Made by a program: the position numbers and the translations under genes. Below, in pieces: positions 1 through 6,668 of a DNA stretch of 13,507 nt. This DNA comes from Beijerinckiaceae bacterium (GTDB lineage Bacteria; Pseudomonadota; Alphaproteobacteria; Rhizobiales; Beijerinckiaceae), in the NCBI GenBank assembly GCA_947380915.1, contig CANCSY010000067.1:1-13507 (forward strand). Reading direction: 5' to 3'. The notes beneath the pieces were generated by a model, which worked only from the letters and a program-made list of their open reading frames with translations, did not search any database and was not told where the DNA came from. The stretch's first letter is position 1. Every line of letters begins with the position of its first letter.

Positions 1-522
1 CTGCTGACGGGCGGCTTGCCTGATCCGCGCGCTCAAGGACTCGTGCTGCGCACGGTGGCGGGCGGCATGCTGGTGCAGGGCCGCGACAATGCGGTGGTGG
101 ACGACATGGATCTGCGCGTCGTCACCAAACGCGCCCCCACGGCGCAGGAACTGGAAGATCTGAAATTCGCCTTCCGCGTGGCCAAGCATGTGAAGTCCAA
201 CGCCATCGTCTACGCCCGCCAGGGCGCGACAGTGGGCGTGGGCGCAGGCCAGATGAGCCGGGTCGATTCCTCCCGCATCGCCGCCTGGAAAGCCTCGGAA
301 GCCGCCAAGGCTGCTGGGCTTGCGGAGACCCTCGCCAAGGGCTCCGTGGTGGCGTCAGACGCCTTCTTCCCCTTCGCGGACGGGTTGCTGGCGGCGGCGG
401 AGGCGGGCGCCACGGCGGTGATCCAGCCCGGCGGCTCCATGCGAGACGACGAGGTGATCAAGGCCGCCGACGAGGCCGGGCTCGCCATGGTGCTGACGGG
501 GCATCGTCATTTCCGGCATTGA
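1..522 (+). CDS. purH: PurH, bifunctional AICAR formyltransferase / IMP cyclohydrolase (C-terminal part, 5' truncated)
   Basis: Catalyses the last two steps of IMP synthesis in the cytoplasm: formyl transfer to AICAR, then ring closure. The frame is open from base 1, so the window holds only about the last 173 residues of a protein that is usually about 530 long. What is visible is the end of the AICAR transformylase domain: the stretch [12 protein letters not shown], the glycine-rich [13 protein letters not shown] that follows it, the [10 protein letters not shown] block and the terminal [10 protein letters not shown]...TGHRHFRH. These are highly characteristic of PurH. The N-terminal cyclohydrolase domain lies outside the window. 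The gene converges on the heparinase-family gene, with 51 bases between the two stops. Identification is firm; the true start is not visible. Confidence 0.96.
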   Translation: MLTGGLPDPRAQGLVLRTVAGGMLVQGRDNAVVDDMDLRVVTKRAPTAQELEDLKFAFRVAKHVKSNAIVYARQGATVGVGAGQMSRVDSSRIAAWKASEAAKAAGLAETLAKGSVVASDAFFPFADGLLAAAEAGATAVIQPGGSMRDDEVIKAADEAGLAMVLTGHRHFRH

Positions 523-547
523 TCGGCCGATCGCCCGTTCAAGGGAC

Positions 548-566
548 CCGGCGCTCGCTGCGCCGG
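548..566. terminator. GC-rich hairpin between convergent purH and heparinase gene
   Basis: A perfect 7-bp inverted repeat, CCGGCGC and GCGCCGG around a TCGCT loop, lies between two convergent stop codons. Its position suits a shared terminator. Neither side has a T tract, so it is not a textbook intrinsic terminator; it may block RNA decay or assist Rho-dependent termination. Confidence 0.35.
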
Positions 567-573
567 CGCAGCT

Positions 574-2280
574 TCACGCGCCGGTGGTCTTGTGGAGGGA
601 CCAGTTGATGGTCGGATAATCCAGATAATTGGTGTGGATGACGATCTGGTCTGCGCCGCGCACGCCCTCGGCGCTGGCGAAGGCGATGCTCTCCTCGACC
701 GTCAGTCTGTGTCCCCCGGCCTGAAACAGCCAGACCTGCCCCAGGGGGGTGACGATCTCCAGGGATTGCCGATCTTCCGCCATGCGTGTGCGCAGCGCAG
801 CGTGCAGGTGGAATCGCACCGCGTAGTCTGCGGTCGTCACATTCGATTTCTTGCCTGCGGCAGGCAGCAGGCTGTCCTCCCCCTCGAGCTGGTCGCCCTC
901 GGTCGACAGATAGAGGCTGCGGGTGTGGATGAGGCCGAACTGGCGCTCATAACCGTCGTGGCTGGCTTCGAGGGCGACGCAATCGTCCGCTGTCTGCCTT
1001 TTGACGCGGACCTTGGTCGGACCGCTGGTGATCTTGCCTTCCAGCCCCCGCTTGACCTTGGGCCCATTGGCGAATTGACAGGATGAGGTGTCGCCCACCG
1101 TCACGGTCGAATGGGCGGCCGTGGACCGGGCGGCGTCGCGCATGGAGGCCCGGCTCTCGTTCGGGCTGCCGCAGTTCACGATCAGCCTTTGACCTTCGGC
1201 GGAAAATTCGAAGGACAGGCAGCCCGCATGGGCGCGGTCGGAAAAATGCACCGGGGGGGCCGAGCCGGTGTCCATGATGAGGATGCTCGATCCCCCTTCC
1301 ATGCGCTGATAGCCGCTATAGGGCGCATTGATGAGGGAGGCGGCGCGCACATCATCATGGGCGAGGATGGTGGCGAGATCATGCGGCGCCGTCGGACCCA
1401 TGCCGTTGAAAAGGGCGAGGGATCCGTCGCCCAGACGGAACAGCCGCAGCATCGGCATCATGCGGTCGATGGCGTTCAGCAATTGCGGGGGCGCGCTGAC
1501 GCCACGCGCCGAATAGGCCTGACGCAGAGGCAGAAGGTCGAGCAGCAGATCGACTGTCGTCTGCGGGTTGCGGCCGATATGGCCGCCATCGGCGAGCACC
1601 TGCTGCGCCAGTTCTTCGCCGAGCAGGAGGCTCATGCGCTGTTGCAGGGCGTCAAGCCCTTCGCCACAAAGGCCAAACTCAGCCAGTGCGATCAAAGCGA
1701 AAAGCCGCGTCTCGCCCACAAGGTCATCATTGAGGCGCCGTTGCAGAAGCGCCGCCTGCCGGTTGATGCTCTTCATGAAGCTGCGATAGAAGCGACTGTC
1801 GGCGCCCTCCAGGATGAGCGGCGACTGGCTCAACCATGACAAGAGCCGACGGATTGCGACCCTTCCCTCCCGGTCTTCGCTATTGGAATCGCGCCCGGCC
1901 TGCTTGATCCAGTCTTCGACCAGGGCCCGGGCGTTGGCGCGGGCCAGCGCGGTGTCGGCCGCACGCAAATGGCGCAACCAGCCGAAACCCGCCAGATGGG
2001 CTGCCCATGCGGGCGAGGGCGGCGGCGTTTCGAACGGGGAGCGGCCGTGAGTATTCACCATTTTGCCGGCAAAGGCGAAATAGCCCGCGTAAATGTCCGA
2101 CGCCATGGTGGGATCTGCGGTGCGGATGTCTTGTGGCGCGATGAGAAGGCGCTTGGGGGCGCCAATGCCCATGAGATCGGCAAAGCCGACGGGCCAGGCT
2201 ACGCCCCGGCGTAGCCAGCCGAAACCATAGCCAGCCACCAACCGGGAGAACTTGCCCCGTCCCGCGACTGTTTGCGTCAC
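574..2280 (-). CDS. Heparinase II/III family protein
   Basis: A protein of about 568 residues of the heparinase II/III-like type, a fold with an N-terminal alpha-helical part and a C-terminal beta-rich part. Counting from the start at 2280, the visible signatures are DGGHIGRNPQ at about 231-240 and RSTAAHSTVTVGD at about 385-397, both typical of this family in Rhizobiales. Relatives are polysaccharide lyases, but the substrate of this chromosomal group is not known to me, and no signal peptide is evident, so enzyme activity is unproven. There are two candidate GTG starts. The one at 2280 has GGAGG nine bases upstream; the one at 2298 (six residues longer) has TAAGG seven bases upstream. I prefer 2280. 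The gene follows rsmB closely on the same strand and is probably cotranscribed with it. Confidence 0.85.
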   Translation of the reverse strand: MTQTVAGRGKFSRLVAGYGFGWLRRGVAWPVGFADLMGIGAPKRLLIAPQDIRTADPTMASDIYAGYFAFAGKMVNTHGRSPFETPPPSPAWAAHLAGFGWLRHLRAADTALARANARALVEDWIKQAGRDSNSEDREGRVAIRRLLSWLSQSPLILEGADSRFYRSFMKSINRQAALLQRRLNDDLVGETRLFALIALAEFGLCGEGLDALQQRMSLLLGEELAQQVLADGGHIGRNPQTTVDLLLDLLPLRQAYSARGVSAPPQLLNAIDRMMPMLRLFRLGDGSLALFNGMGPTAPHDLATILAHDDVRAASLINAPYSGYQRMEGGSSILIMDTGSAPPVHFSDRAHAGCLSFEFSAEGQRLIVNCGSPNESRASMRDAARSTAAHSTVTVGDTSSCQFANGPKVKRGLEGKITSGPTKVRVKRQTADDCVALEASHDGYERQFGLIHTRSLYLSTEGDQLEGEDSLLPAAGKKSNVTTADYAVRFHLHAALRTRMAEDRQSLEIVTPLGQVWLFQAGGHRLTVEESIAFASAEGVRGADQIVIHTNYLDYPTINWSLHKTTGA

Positions 2281-2302
2281 TCTGAACTGCCTCCGCACAC
2301 CG

Positions 2303-2320
2303 ACGCCTTAAACAAGGCGT
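2303..2320 (-). repeat. Perfect hairpin spanning the rsmB stop codon
   Basis: ACGCCTT and AAGGCGT form a perfect 7-bp stem around a 4-base loop. On the minus strand the hairpin covers the last codons and TAA stop of rsmB and ends five bases before the upstream GTG candidate of the heparinase gene. No T tract follows, so a terminator is unlikely. It could affect coupling of translation between the two genes. Confidence 0.45.
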
Positions 2321-3669
2321 TCTACGCGCGCCGCGAAGAAGCCATCAAGGCCACTTCGCCGAGCGTCTTCATCGTAGAGATGGCACGGAAGTGTTCGCAA
2401 GTCCCCAAGCGGGGATATGCACATGTTTGGGACGCCAAGCTCCTCGGCGGCGATGGGAACGCGCACCACGTCAGGATTGCGCCGCAACAGCGCGGCGATC
2501 TGAAGCTCGCCCTCTTCGGGCTCCATCGAGCAGGTGCAGTAGACCATCCTGCCGCCGGGTTTCAGGAGGTCGATGGCGTGGTCGATCATGCCGGCCTGGA
2601 GTTTGGCCAGGCTCGCGATATCGCTGGCGCGCTTGGTCCAGGCCACATCGGGATGACGGCGAATGGTGCCGGTGGAGGAGCATGGCGCATCCAGCAGCAC
2701 CGCATCGAAGGCTGGCGCCTCGAAGCTCAGGGCGTCGCCCACGGACAGATCGGCGGAGAGTTGCAGCCGCTCGAGATTGGCGCTGACGCGTTTCATGCGC
2801 TCGGCGGAGCGGTCGAGGGCCAGGACCTGCGCGCCCGCATGGGCCAGTTGCGCCGTCTTGCCGCCGGGCGCGGCGCACAGATCGATGACGCGCATGCCCG
2901 GCTCGACGCGCAACAGGCGCGCGGGCAGACTCGCGGCGGCGTCCTGCACCCACCAGGCGCCCTCCTCATAGCCGGGCAGTTCGGCGATGGGGACATGGTT
3001 CAACAGGCGGACGGAGCCGGTGGGCAGCGCGAAGCCGCCAAGCTTTTCGGCCCAGGCCTGCGCATCCTGCTTCACGGTGAGGTCGAGAGTGGGCTCGAGC
3101 TGGTGCGCGCGCACGATGGCGGTGGCGATCTCCTCCCCATAGGTCTTGCGCCAGCGGGCGACGAGCCAGGCGGGGGTGTCGATGAAGGGATCGGAGGGCG
3201 CGACAAGTTCATCGCGGGCGCGGATCACATTGCGCAGCACCGCATTGACCAGAGAGCCGAAAGCGGCCGTGCGCGGATCCCGGCGAATGGCGTGAACCGC
3301 CAGATCAACGGCGGCGTGGTCAGGCACGTCGAGAAACAGGATCTGGGCGGCGGCGGTCACCAGGGTCCATTCGACGGCGGCTGCCTTTTTTGGCAGGCCC
3401 TTCTCCAGAAACCGGGCGAGCGCGGCGCGGATCGTGCCCAACCTGCGCAGGGCGACGGTCGTGATCGAGCGCACCAACGCGCGGTCGCGCGGGTCAAGAT
3501 CCGTCATGCGGGCGGAGGTTTCGGCGCCCAGACGCTCGTCGAGGGTCGAGCCCTGCCCCGCCACATCGGCGAGCACGGAGGCGGCGACCAGCCGCGCGTT
3601 GAGGCCCGGCGGCGGGGGAACGGGGGCCGGAGACTGACGCTGCTGAAAAGATCGAGGCGGTTTCGTCAC
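2308..3669 (-). CDS. rsmB: RsmB, 16S rRNA (cytosine-967 C5)-methyltransferase
   Basis: Transfers a methyl group from SAM to C5 of C967 in 16S rRNA. The order is typical: an N-terminal NusB-like RNA-binding domain (starting near LNARLVAASVLADV), then a Rossmann methyltransferase domain. Numbered from the GTG at 3669 (453 residues), the SAM-binding motif DLCAAPGGKT is at about 263-272. The motif IV cysteine is in DAPCSSTG (Cys330) and the motif VI catalytic cysteine in CTCSMEPEE (Cys380), so both cysteines of the RsmB/RsmF class are present. An upstream in-frame ATG at 3732 would add 21 residues. That stretch is AT-richer, has no ribosome site before the ATG and contains a small hairpin (3701-3716), so I take it as leader. 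The heparinase-family gene follows directly. Confidence 0.93.
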   Translation of the reverse strand: MTKPPRSFQQRQSPAPVPPPPGLNARLVAASVLADVAGQGSTLDERLGAETSARMTDLDPRDRALVRSITTVALRRLGTIRAALARFLEKGLPKKAAAVEWTLVTAAAQILFLDVPDHAAVDLAVHAIRRDPRTAAFGSLVNAVLRNVIRARDELVAPSDPFIDTPAWLVARWRKTYGEEIATAIVRAHQLEPTLDLTVKQDAQAWAEKLGGFALPTGSVRLLNHVPIAELPGYEEGAWWVQDAAASLPARLLRVEPGMRVIDLCAAPGGKTAQLAHAGAQVLALDRSAERMKRVSANLERLQLSADLSVGDALSFEAPAFDAVLLDAPCSSTGTIRRHPDVAWTKRASDIASLAKLQAGMIDHAIDLLKPGGRMVYCTCSMEPEEGELQIAALLRRNPDVVRVPIAAEELGVPNMCISPLGDLRTLPCHLYDEDARRSGLDGFFAARVERLV

Positions 3670-3751
3670 GATGCAACTTTTCTGATTCGAATTTGGGAAC
3701 GGCGCCCACACGCGCCGAATCAACATCCGCATCCGTGAAGCCAGTCGCTAT

Positions 3752-3780
3752 TTCATAGGGTTGTCGGGCGGGAGAGGCAA
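3752..3780 (-). promoter_or_regulatory. Candidate sigma-70 promoter of rsmB
   Basis: On the minus strand TTGCCT (3775-3780) and TATGAA (3752-3757) are separated by 17 bases, each matching the -35 or -10 consensus at 4 of 6 positions. Transcription would start near 3745. This leaves a leader of about 76 bases before the GTG at 3669, but only about 13 before the ATG at 3732, in line with the inner start. Confidence 0.45.
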
Positions 3781-3865
3781 GGGAAGCATGCCGGAGCTTG
3801 GGGGTTTCCGGGGCTTGGGGCGACCGCCCCGACGCGCCAGCCTCCTGCGCAGGGAAAGGGAAATA

Positions 3866-3894
3866 CTGAACTTTCTGGTGCGATCAATTATATG
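3866..3894 (+). promoter_or_regulatory. Candidate sigma-70 promoter of the DUF1674 gene
   Basis: CTGAAC (3866-3871) and TATATG (3889-3894) lie 17 bases apart in a locally AT-rich patch, about 50 bases before the ATG at 3943. The -35 match is weak (3 of 6) and the -10 match is fair (4 of 6). The rest of the divergent space (3670-3942) holds GC-rich sequence with one small inverted repeat (GGGGC/GCCCC at 3817-3830) and no gene that I can support. Confidence 0.4.
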
Positions 3895-3942
3895 TGGACG
3901 CTGCCTCTCGCGGAGGGGCGAAGAGCCAGACGGGGTGAATCA

Positions 3943-4173
3943 ATGCAGACCGACGCGGCAGAGCATGAAGCGCCCGAACCAGCTCAAGACGAGGCCCAGC
4001 CGAAAAAGCAGCTTTCGCCCGCCGCCGAGCGCGCCCTGGCGGAAGCCGCCGAACGGCGCAGGCTTGCAGACGCAGCCAAGGCGGCGGCTCCCACGGAGAT
4101 CAACGGGCGCGGCGGGCTGGACCCATCGCGTTTTGGCGATTGGGAGATTGATGGCCGGGCGGTCGACTTCTGA
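3943..4173 (+). CDS. DUF1674 / SDHAF4-like small protein
   Basis: A 76-residue protein whose last 22 residues (about 55-76, beginning GRGGLDPSRFGDWE and ending GRAVDF) match the conserved C-terminal signature of the DUF1674 family, which includes mitochondrial succinate dehydrogenase assembly factor 4. In eukaryotes that factor protects the flavinylated SDHA subunit before complex assembly. A matching role in bacteria is plausible but inferred. The N-terminal part is charged, rich in Ala, Glu and Lys, and probably disordered or helical. I chose the ATG at 3943 because GGGGTG lies just upstream; an earlier in-frame start at 3892 overlaps the predicted -10 box. In many Rhizobiales this gene sits beside rsmB, as here, where the two are divergent. 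Confidence 0.87.
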   Translation: MQTDAAEHEAPEPAQDEAQPKKQLSPAAERALAEAAERRRLADAAKAAAPTEINGRGGLDPSRFGDWEIDGRAVDF

Positions 4174-4197
4174 CCGCCGCGCGCCGTCCCGTCTGGG

Positions 4198-5433
4198 TCA
4201 GGCCTTGTCGAGGCCGTAGAGCGTGTGGAGCGTGCGCACGGCCAGCTCCGTATATTCGGCGTCGATCAGCACCGAGAACTTGATCTCGCTGGTGGTGATG
4301 GCGCGGATGTTGATGCCCTTGTCGGCCAGGGCCTTGAAGGCGCGGGCGGCGACGCCGGCATGGCTGCGCATGCCGATGCCGATGGCCGAGATCTTCACCA
4401 CATCATTGGCGCCCTGAAGCGTGGCGAAGCCGATGTCGGCGCGCATGCCTTCCAGCATGGTGCGGGCCCGTTCGAAATCGGCCTGGGGCACGGTGAAGGT
4501 GATGTCCGTCGACTTCGCGTCGTCGGAGACGACCTGAATGATCATGTCGACATTGATATTGGCTTCGGCGAGGGGCACGAAGATGGCCGCCGCCACGCCG
4601 GGTTTGTCAGACACGCGGCGCAGGGTCAGTTGCGCCTCATCCCGGGAGAAGGCGATTCCGGTGACGACCTGCTGTTCCACGATATCCTCCTCGTCACAAA
4701 TGAGCGTGCCCGGCCTTGGGTCCGACGGATCGTCGAAGGAGGAGCGCACGAAGGTCTTGACCTTGTGCACCATCGCCACCTCGACGGAGCGAACCTGCAG
4801 CACCTTGGCGCCAAGCGACGCCATTTCAAGCATTTCCTCGAAGGCGACCCGGTCAAGCCGGCGCGCCTTGGGGACGACGCGCGGATCGGTCGTATAGACC
4901 CCGTCCACGTCCGTATAGATGTCGCAGCGGTCCGCCTTGATGGCGGCGGCGATGGCGACCGCGCTGGTGTCCGAGCCGCCGCGTCCCAGCGTCGTGAGGC
5001 GACCGCTCGCCTCGTGAACGCCTTGGAAGCCTGCGATCACGGCGACTTCCTTGCGCGCGAAACCGGCGCTGAGGCCCTCGTCCCCGATCGATTCGATGCG
5101 GGCGGAGCCATGGGCGTCGGAGGTGCGGATCGGGATCTGCCAGCCCTGCCAGGAGCGGGCCGAGATGCCGATCTCTTGCAGCGCGATGGCCAGAAGGCCG
5201 GAAGTGACCTGCTCGCCCGAGGCCACGACCGCGTCATATTCGCGCTTGTCGTAGAGCTTGGAGGCGTCGGCGCACCAGGCGACCAGTTCGTTGGTCTTGC
5301 CAGACATGGCCGACACCACGACGGCGACCTCGTGGCCAGCCTCGACCTCGCGCTTCACATGCTGCGCGACGTTGCGGATCCGTTCTATGTTGGCGACAGA
5401 GGTGCCGCCGAATTTCATGACGAGGCGAGCCAT
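4198..5433 (-). CDS. lysC: LysC, aspartate kinase
   Basis: Phosphorylates aspartate, the first step towards lysine, diaminopimelate, threonine and methionine. At 411 residues it has full length for a monofunctional aspartokinase. The amino-acid kinase domain begins with KFGGTSVAN (7-15) and includes the SAMSGKTNEL block (41-50), LGRGGSDTSAVA (149-160) and CDIYTDVDGVYTTDPR (170-185). Two ACT domains follow, at roughly 266-340 and 346-411. The second carries GMRSHAGVAARAFKAL (354-369) and TSEIKFSVLI (381-390), typical of feedback-regulated enzymes of the lysine/threonine-sensitive type. The ATG at 5433 has GGGA upstream. A good promoter with a palindrome at its start lies between this gene and the upstream AT-hook gene. 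Confidence 0.97.
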   Translation of the reverse strand: MARLVMKFGGTSVANIERIRNVAQHVKREVEAGHEVAVVVSAMSGKTNELVAWCADASKLYDKREYDAVVASGEQVTSGLLAIALQEIGISARSWQGWQIPIRTSDAHGSARIESIGDEGLSAGFARKEVAVIAGFQGVHEASGRLTTLGRGGSDTSAVAIAAAIKADRCDIYTDVDGVYTTDPRVVPKARRLDRVAFEEMLEMASLGAKVLQVRSVEVAMVHKVKTFVRSSFDDPSDPRPGTLICDEEDIVEQQVVTGIAFSRDEAQLTLRRVSDKPGVAAAIFVPLAEANINVDMIIQVVSDDAKSTDITFTVPQADFERARTMLEGMRADIGFATLQGANDVVKISAIGIGMRSHAGVAARAFKALADKGINIRAITTSEIKFSVLIDAEYTELAVRTLHTLYGLDKA

Positions 5434-5491
5434 TGATCCCGAGCGATTATCTTGGTTGCCGTAAAGAGCCAGACGAGCGCAGCGACCGGCG

Positions 5492-5510
5492 CCGGCTCAC
5501 GTTGAGCCGG
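5492..5510. repeat. Perfect palindrome at the predicted lysC transcription start
   Basis: CCGGCTCA and TGAGCCGG form a perfect 8-bp inverted repeat around a 3-base centre. It starts two bases downstream of the predicted lysC -10 box, so it spans the expected start site (near 5505). No T tract follows on either strand, which argues against a terminator. It is placed like an operator; a hairpin at the mRNA 5' end is the alternative. Confidence 0.6.
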
Positions 5511-5511
5511 T

Positions 5512-5540
5512 TCTATGACGGCCGCGTTCGCGCCTGTCAA
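5512..5540 (-). promoter_or_regulatory. Predicted lysC promoter
   Basis: On the minus strand a perfect -35 box TTGACA (5535-5540) is followed after 17 bases by CATAGA (5512-5517), a weak -10 match. The stop codon TGA of the upstream AT-hook gene lies within the -35 box (5537-5539), so promoter and coding end overlap. The layout closely resembles the promoter before rplU in this window. Confidence 0.6.
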
Positions 5541-6451
5541 CGCGGGGCGGCGCCAGTTTTTCGCAAGCGGCGCTCATAGGCGACCAGAGACGCGCCGCGC
5601 AGGCGCCGTTTCCAGCGTTCGCCCGCGCGCGGGCGGCGCAGGGCGATCAACAGGAGGGCGGGGTCGTCGTGCGCCTTCTCGACCGCGATGCGGATCAGGC
5701 GCGGCAAGGTGTCGAGCGGTTTCTCCGGCCGGATCATCGGCGCAGCCGAGGCGGGTATGGTCGTATTTTCCGCCGGGAGTCGGGGGGGCCTGGCGACGGC
5801 GGGGGCTTTCTCCCTGATAGCATTGACCTTGATCGCCTTGACCTTGACGACCTTTTCCTTGGCCGCCTTCACCTTGATCAGTTTTTCCTTGCGCAGCGCA
5901 CGTTTTGGCTCGCGCGGCGGTTTGGCGGGGGCCAGAGGGTCCCGCCCCTTCGGCGCGGGCCTTGTGGGAACGGGGGCGCGCATGACGCTCGCCTTGGCGA
6001 TGCTCTCCAGCGCGGCGCTCGCCAATTCGGGGGTGAGCTCGACTTTTCGCACGGAGCCTTCGAGCACCCGGGGCGGCCTGCCGCGACGTTTGGGCGCCGT
6101 GGGCGCATCAGCGGCGATGGCGACCGGCTCCGGCCCGCCCTCCTTCGGTTTGTTGCGCGAGCCCGGCGGGCGACCGCGACGTTTTCCCTCGATCTGGGGC
6201 GCTTCGACGCTCGGCGCCTCATCGGGAAGCGTTTCCAGAATACGCCCGGAGCGGCTTGATGACGCAGATGGATCGGGCTTTGCGGCGAAGACGCCGAACA
6301 GGGCCGCCTCGGCGCGGCGCAGCGCGTCATTTTCCCGGGGCTGCTCCTCGAAGAGCGCCAGGGGCGGCAATTCCACCACCGGAGCTTTTTTCGTTTGAGT
6401 TTTCTGGCCCTTGCGCACTTCCACAACGAAGGGCTTGATTGGACGCTTCAT
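5537..6451 (-). CDS. AT-hook, lysine-rich putative DNA-binding protein
   Basis: A 304-residue, strongly basic, low-complexity protein rich in Ala, Pro, Lys and Arg. I do not recognise a named family. Two AT-hook motifs are clear: KRRGRPPGSRNKP at 90-102 and KRRGRPPRV at 121-129, each with the GRP core that binds the minor groove of AT-rich DNA. Residues 188-207 are two copies of a ten-residue repeat, KEKLIKVKAA and KEKVVKVKAI, followed by KVNAI, resembling histone H1-like tails. The C-terminal 65 residues look more ordered, with a WKRRLRGASLVAYERRLRK tail. No signal peptide or membrane segment is seen. I place the start at the ATG at 6451, which has AGAGG five bases upstream, over a TTG at 6469. 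A chromatin or regulatory role is inferred. It is divergent from ubiG and upstream of lysC. Confidence 0.85.
   Translation of the reverse strand: MKRPIKPFVVEVRKGQKTQTKKAPVVELPPLALFEEQPRENDALRRAEAALFGVFAAKPDPSASSSRSGRILETLPDEAPSVEAPQIEGKRRGRPPGSRNKPKEGGPEPVAIAADAPTAPKRRGRPPRVLEGSVRKVELTPELASAALESIAKASVMRAPVPTRPAPKGRDPLAPAKPPREPKRALRKEKLIKVKAAKEKVVKVKAIKVNAIREKAPAVARPPRLPAENTTIPASAAPMIRPEKPLDTLPRLIRIAVEKAHDDPALLLIALRRPRAGERWKRRLRGASLVAYERRLRKTGAAPR
5816..5890 (-). repeat. Tandem repeat inside the AT-hook gene
   Basis: Two 30-base units encode KEKLIKVKAA and KEKVVKVKAI, and a partial third encodes KVNAI. The repeat keeps the frame and supplies a run of basic residues between the AT-hooks and the C-terminal domain. 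Such in-frame repeats can vary in number between strains. Confidence 0.75.
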
Positions 6452-6575
6452 GATGCCTCTGCATGCCAAAGCTATTTGATGGAGTCGTTTGCTGGATGCG
6501 CCTGCCTCTGACCTTTGGCAGCCTGAAGGGAAAGTTTGAAATCCAATCAGTAATACAGGTCAGAAAAACGATTCA

Positions 6576-6581
6576 TATAAT
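6576..6581 (+). promoter_or_regulatory. Candidate -10 box for ubiG
   Basis: A perfect TATAAT lies 87 bases before the ubiG ATG. I see no good -35 box 16-18 bases upstream, so the promoter may be weak or need an activator. It overlaps the -10 box predicted for the divergent AT-hook gene. Confidence 0.4.
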
Positions 6582-6605
6582 ATAACGGCTGAAAGCATAA
6601 GACAA
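6577..6605 (-). promoter_or_regulatory. Candidate promoter of the AT-hook gene
   Basis: On the minus strand TTGTCT (6600-6605, 4 of 6) and TATTAT (6577-6582, 5 of 6) are separated by 17 bases. Transcription would start near 6570, giving a leader of about 120 bases. A short inverted repeat, CCGCC/GGCGG (6606-6620), directly abuts the -35 box. Confidence 0.5.
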
Positions 6606-6668
6606 CCGCCGGTTTGGCGGCGCTCGCGAAACGAAGTAAAAGCACAGGTCAGTCCGGAGCCCGTCCCC

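Larger units (their letters stand above)
6508..6652. repeat. Three AGGTCAG copies in the divergent control region
   Basis: AGGTCAG occurs inverted at 6508-6514 and direct at 6557-6563 and 6646-6652. The two direct copies share the longer form ACAGGTCAG (6555-6563 and 6644-6652). Three copies of a 7-mer in about 150 bases between divergent genes are suggestive of regulator sites; no regulator is identified. Confidence 0.4.

Noticed and set aside
2272..3738. Long + strand open frame (488 codons) antisense to rsmB
   Set aside because: It mirrors rsmB, whose motifs are unambiguous. High GC content keeps stops rare on the opposite strand; the translated sequence is low-complexity and matches no family I know.
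4225..5436. Long + strand open frame antisense to lysC
   Set aside because: Same cause: a shadow of lysC, rich in Gly, Asp, His and Ala with no recognisable domain.
5492..5510. Terminator of the AT-hook gene
   Set aside because: The stem is perfect, but there is no T tract on the minus strand and it overlaps the lysC start region, so an operator or leader structure fits better.
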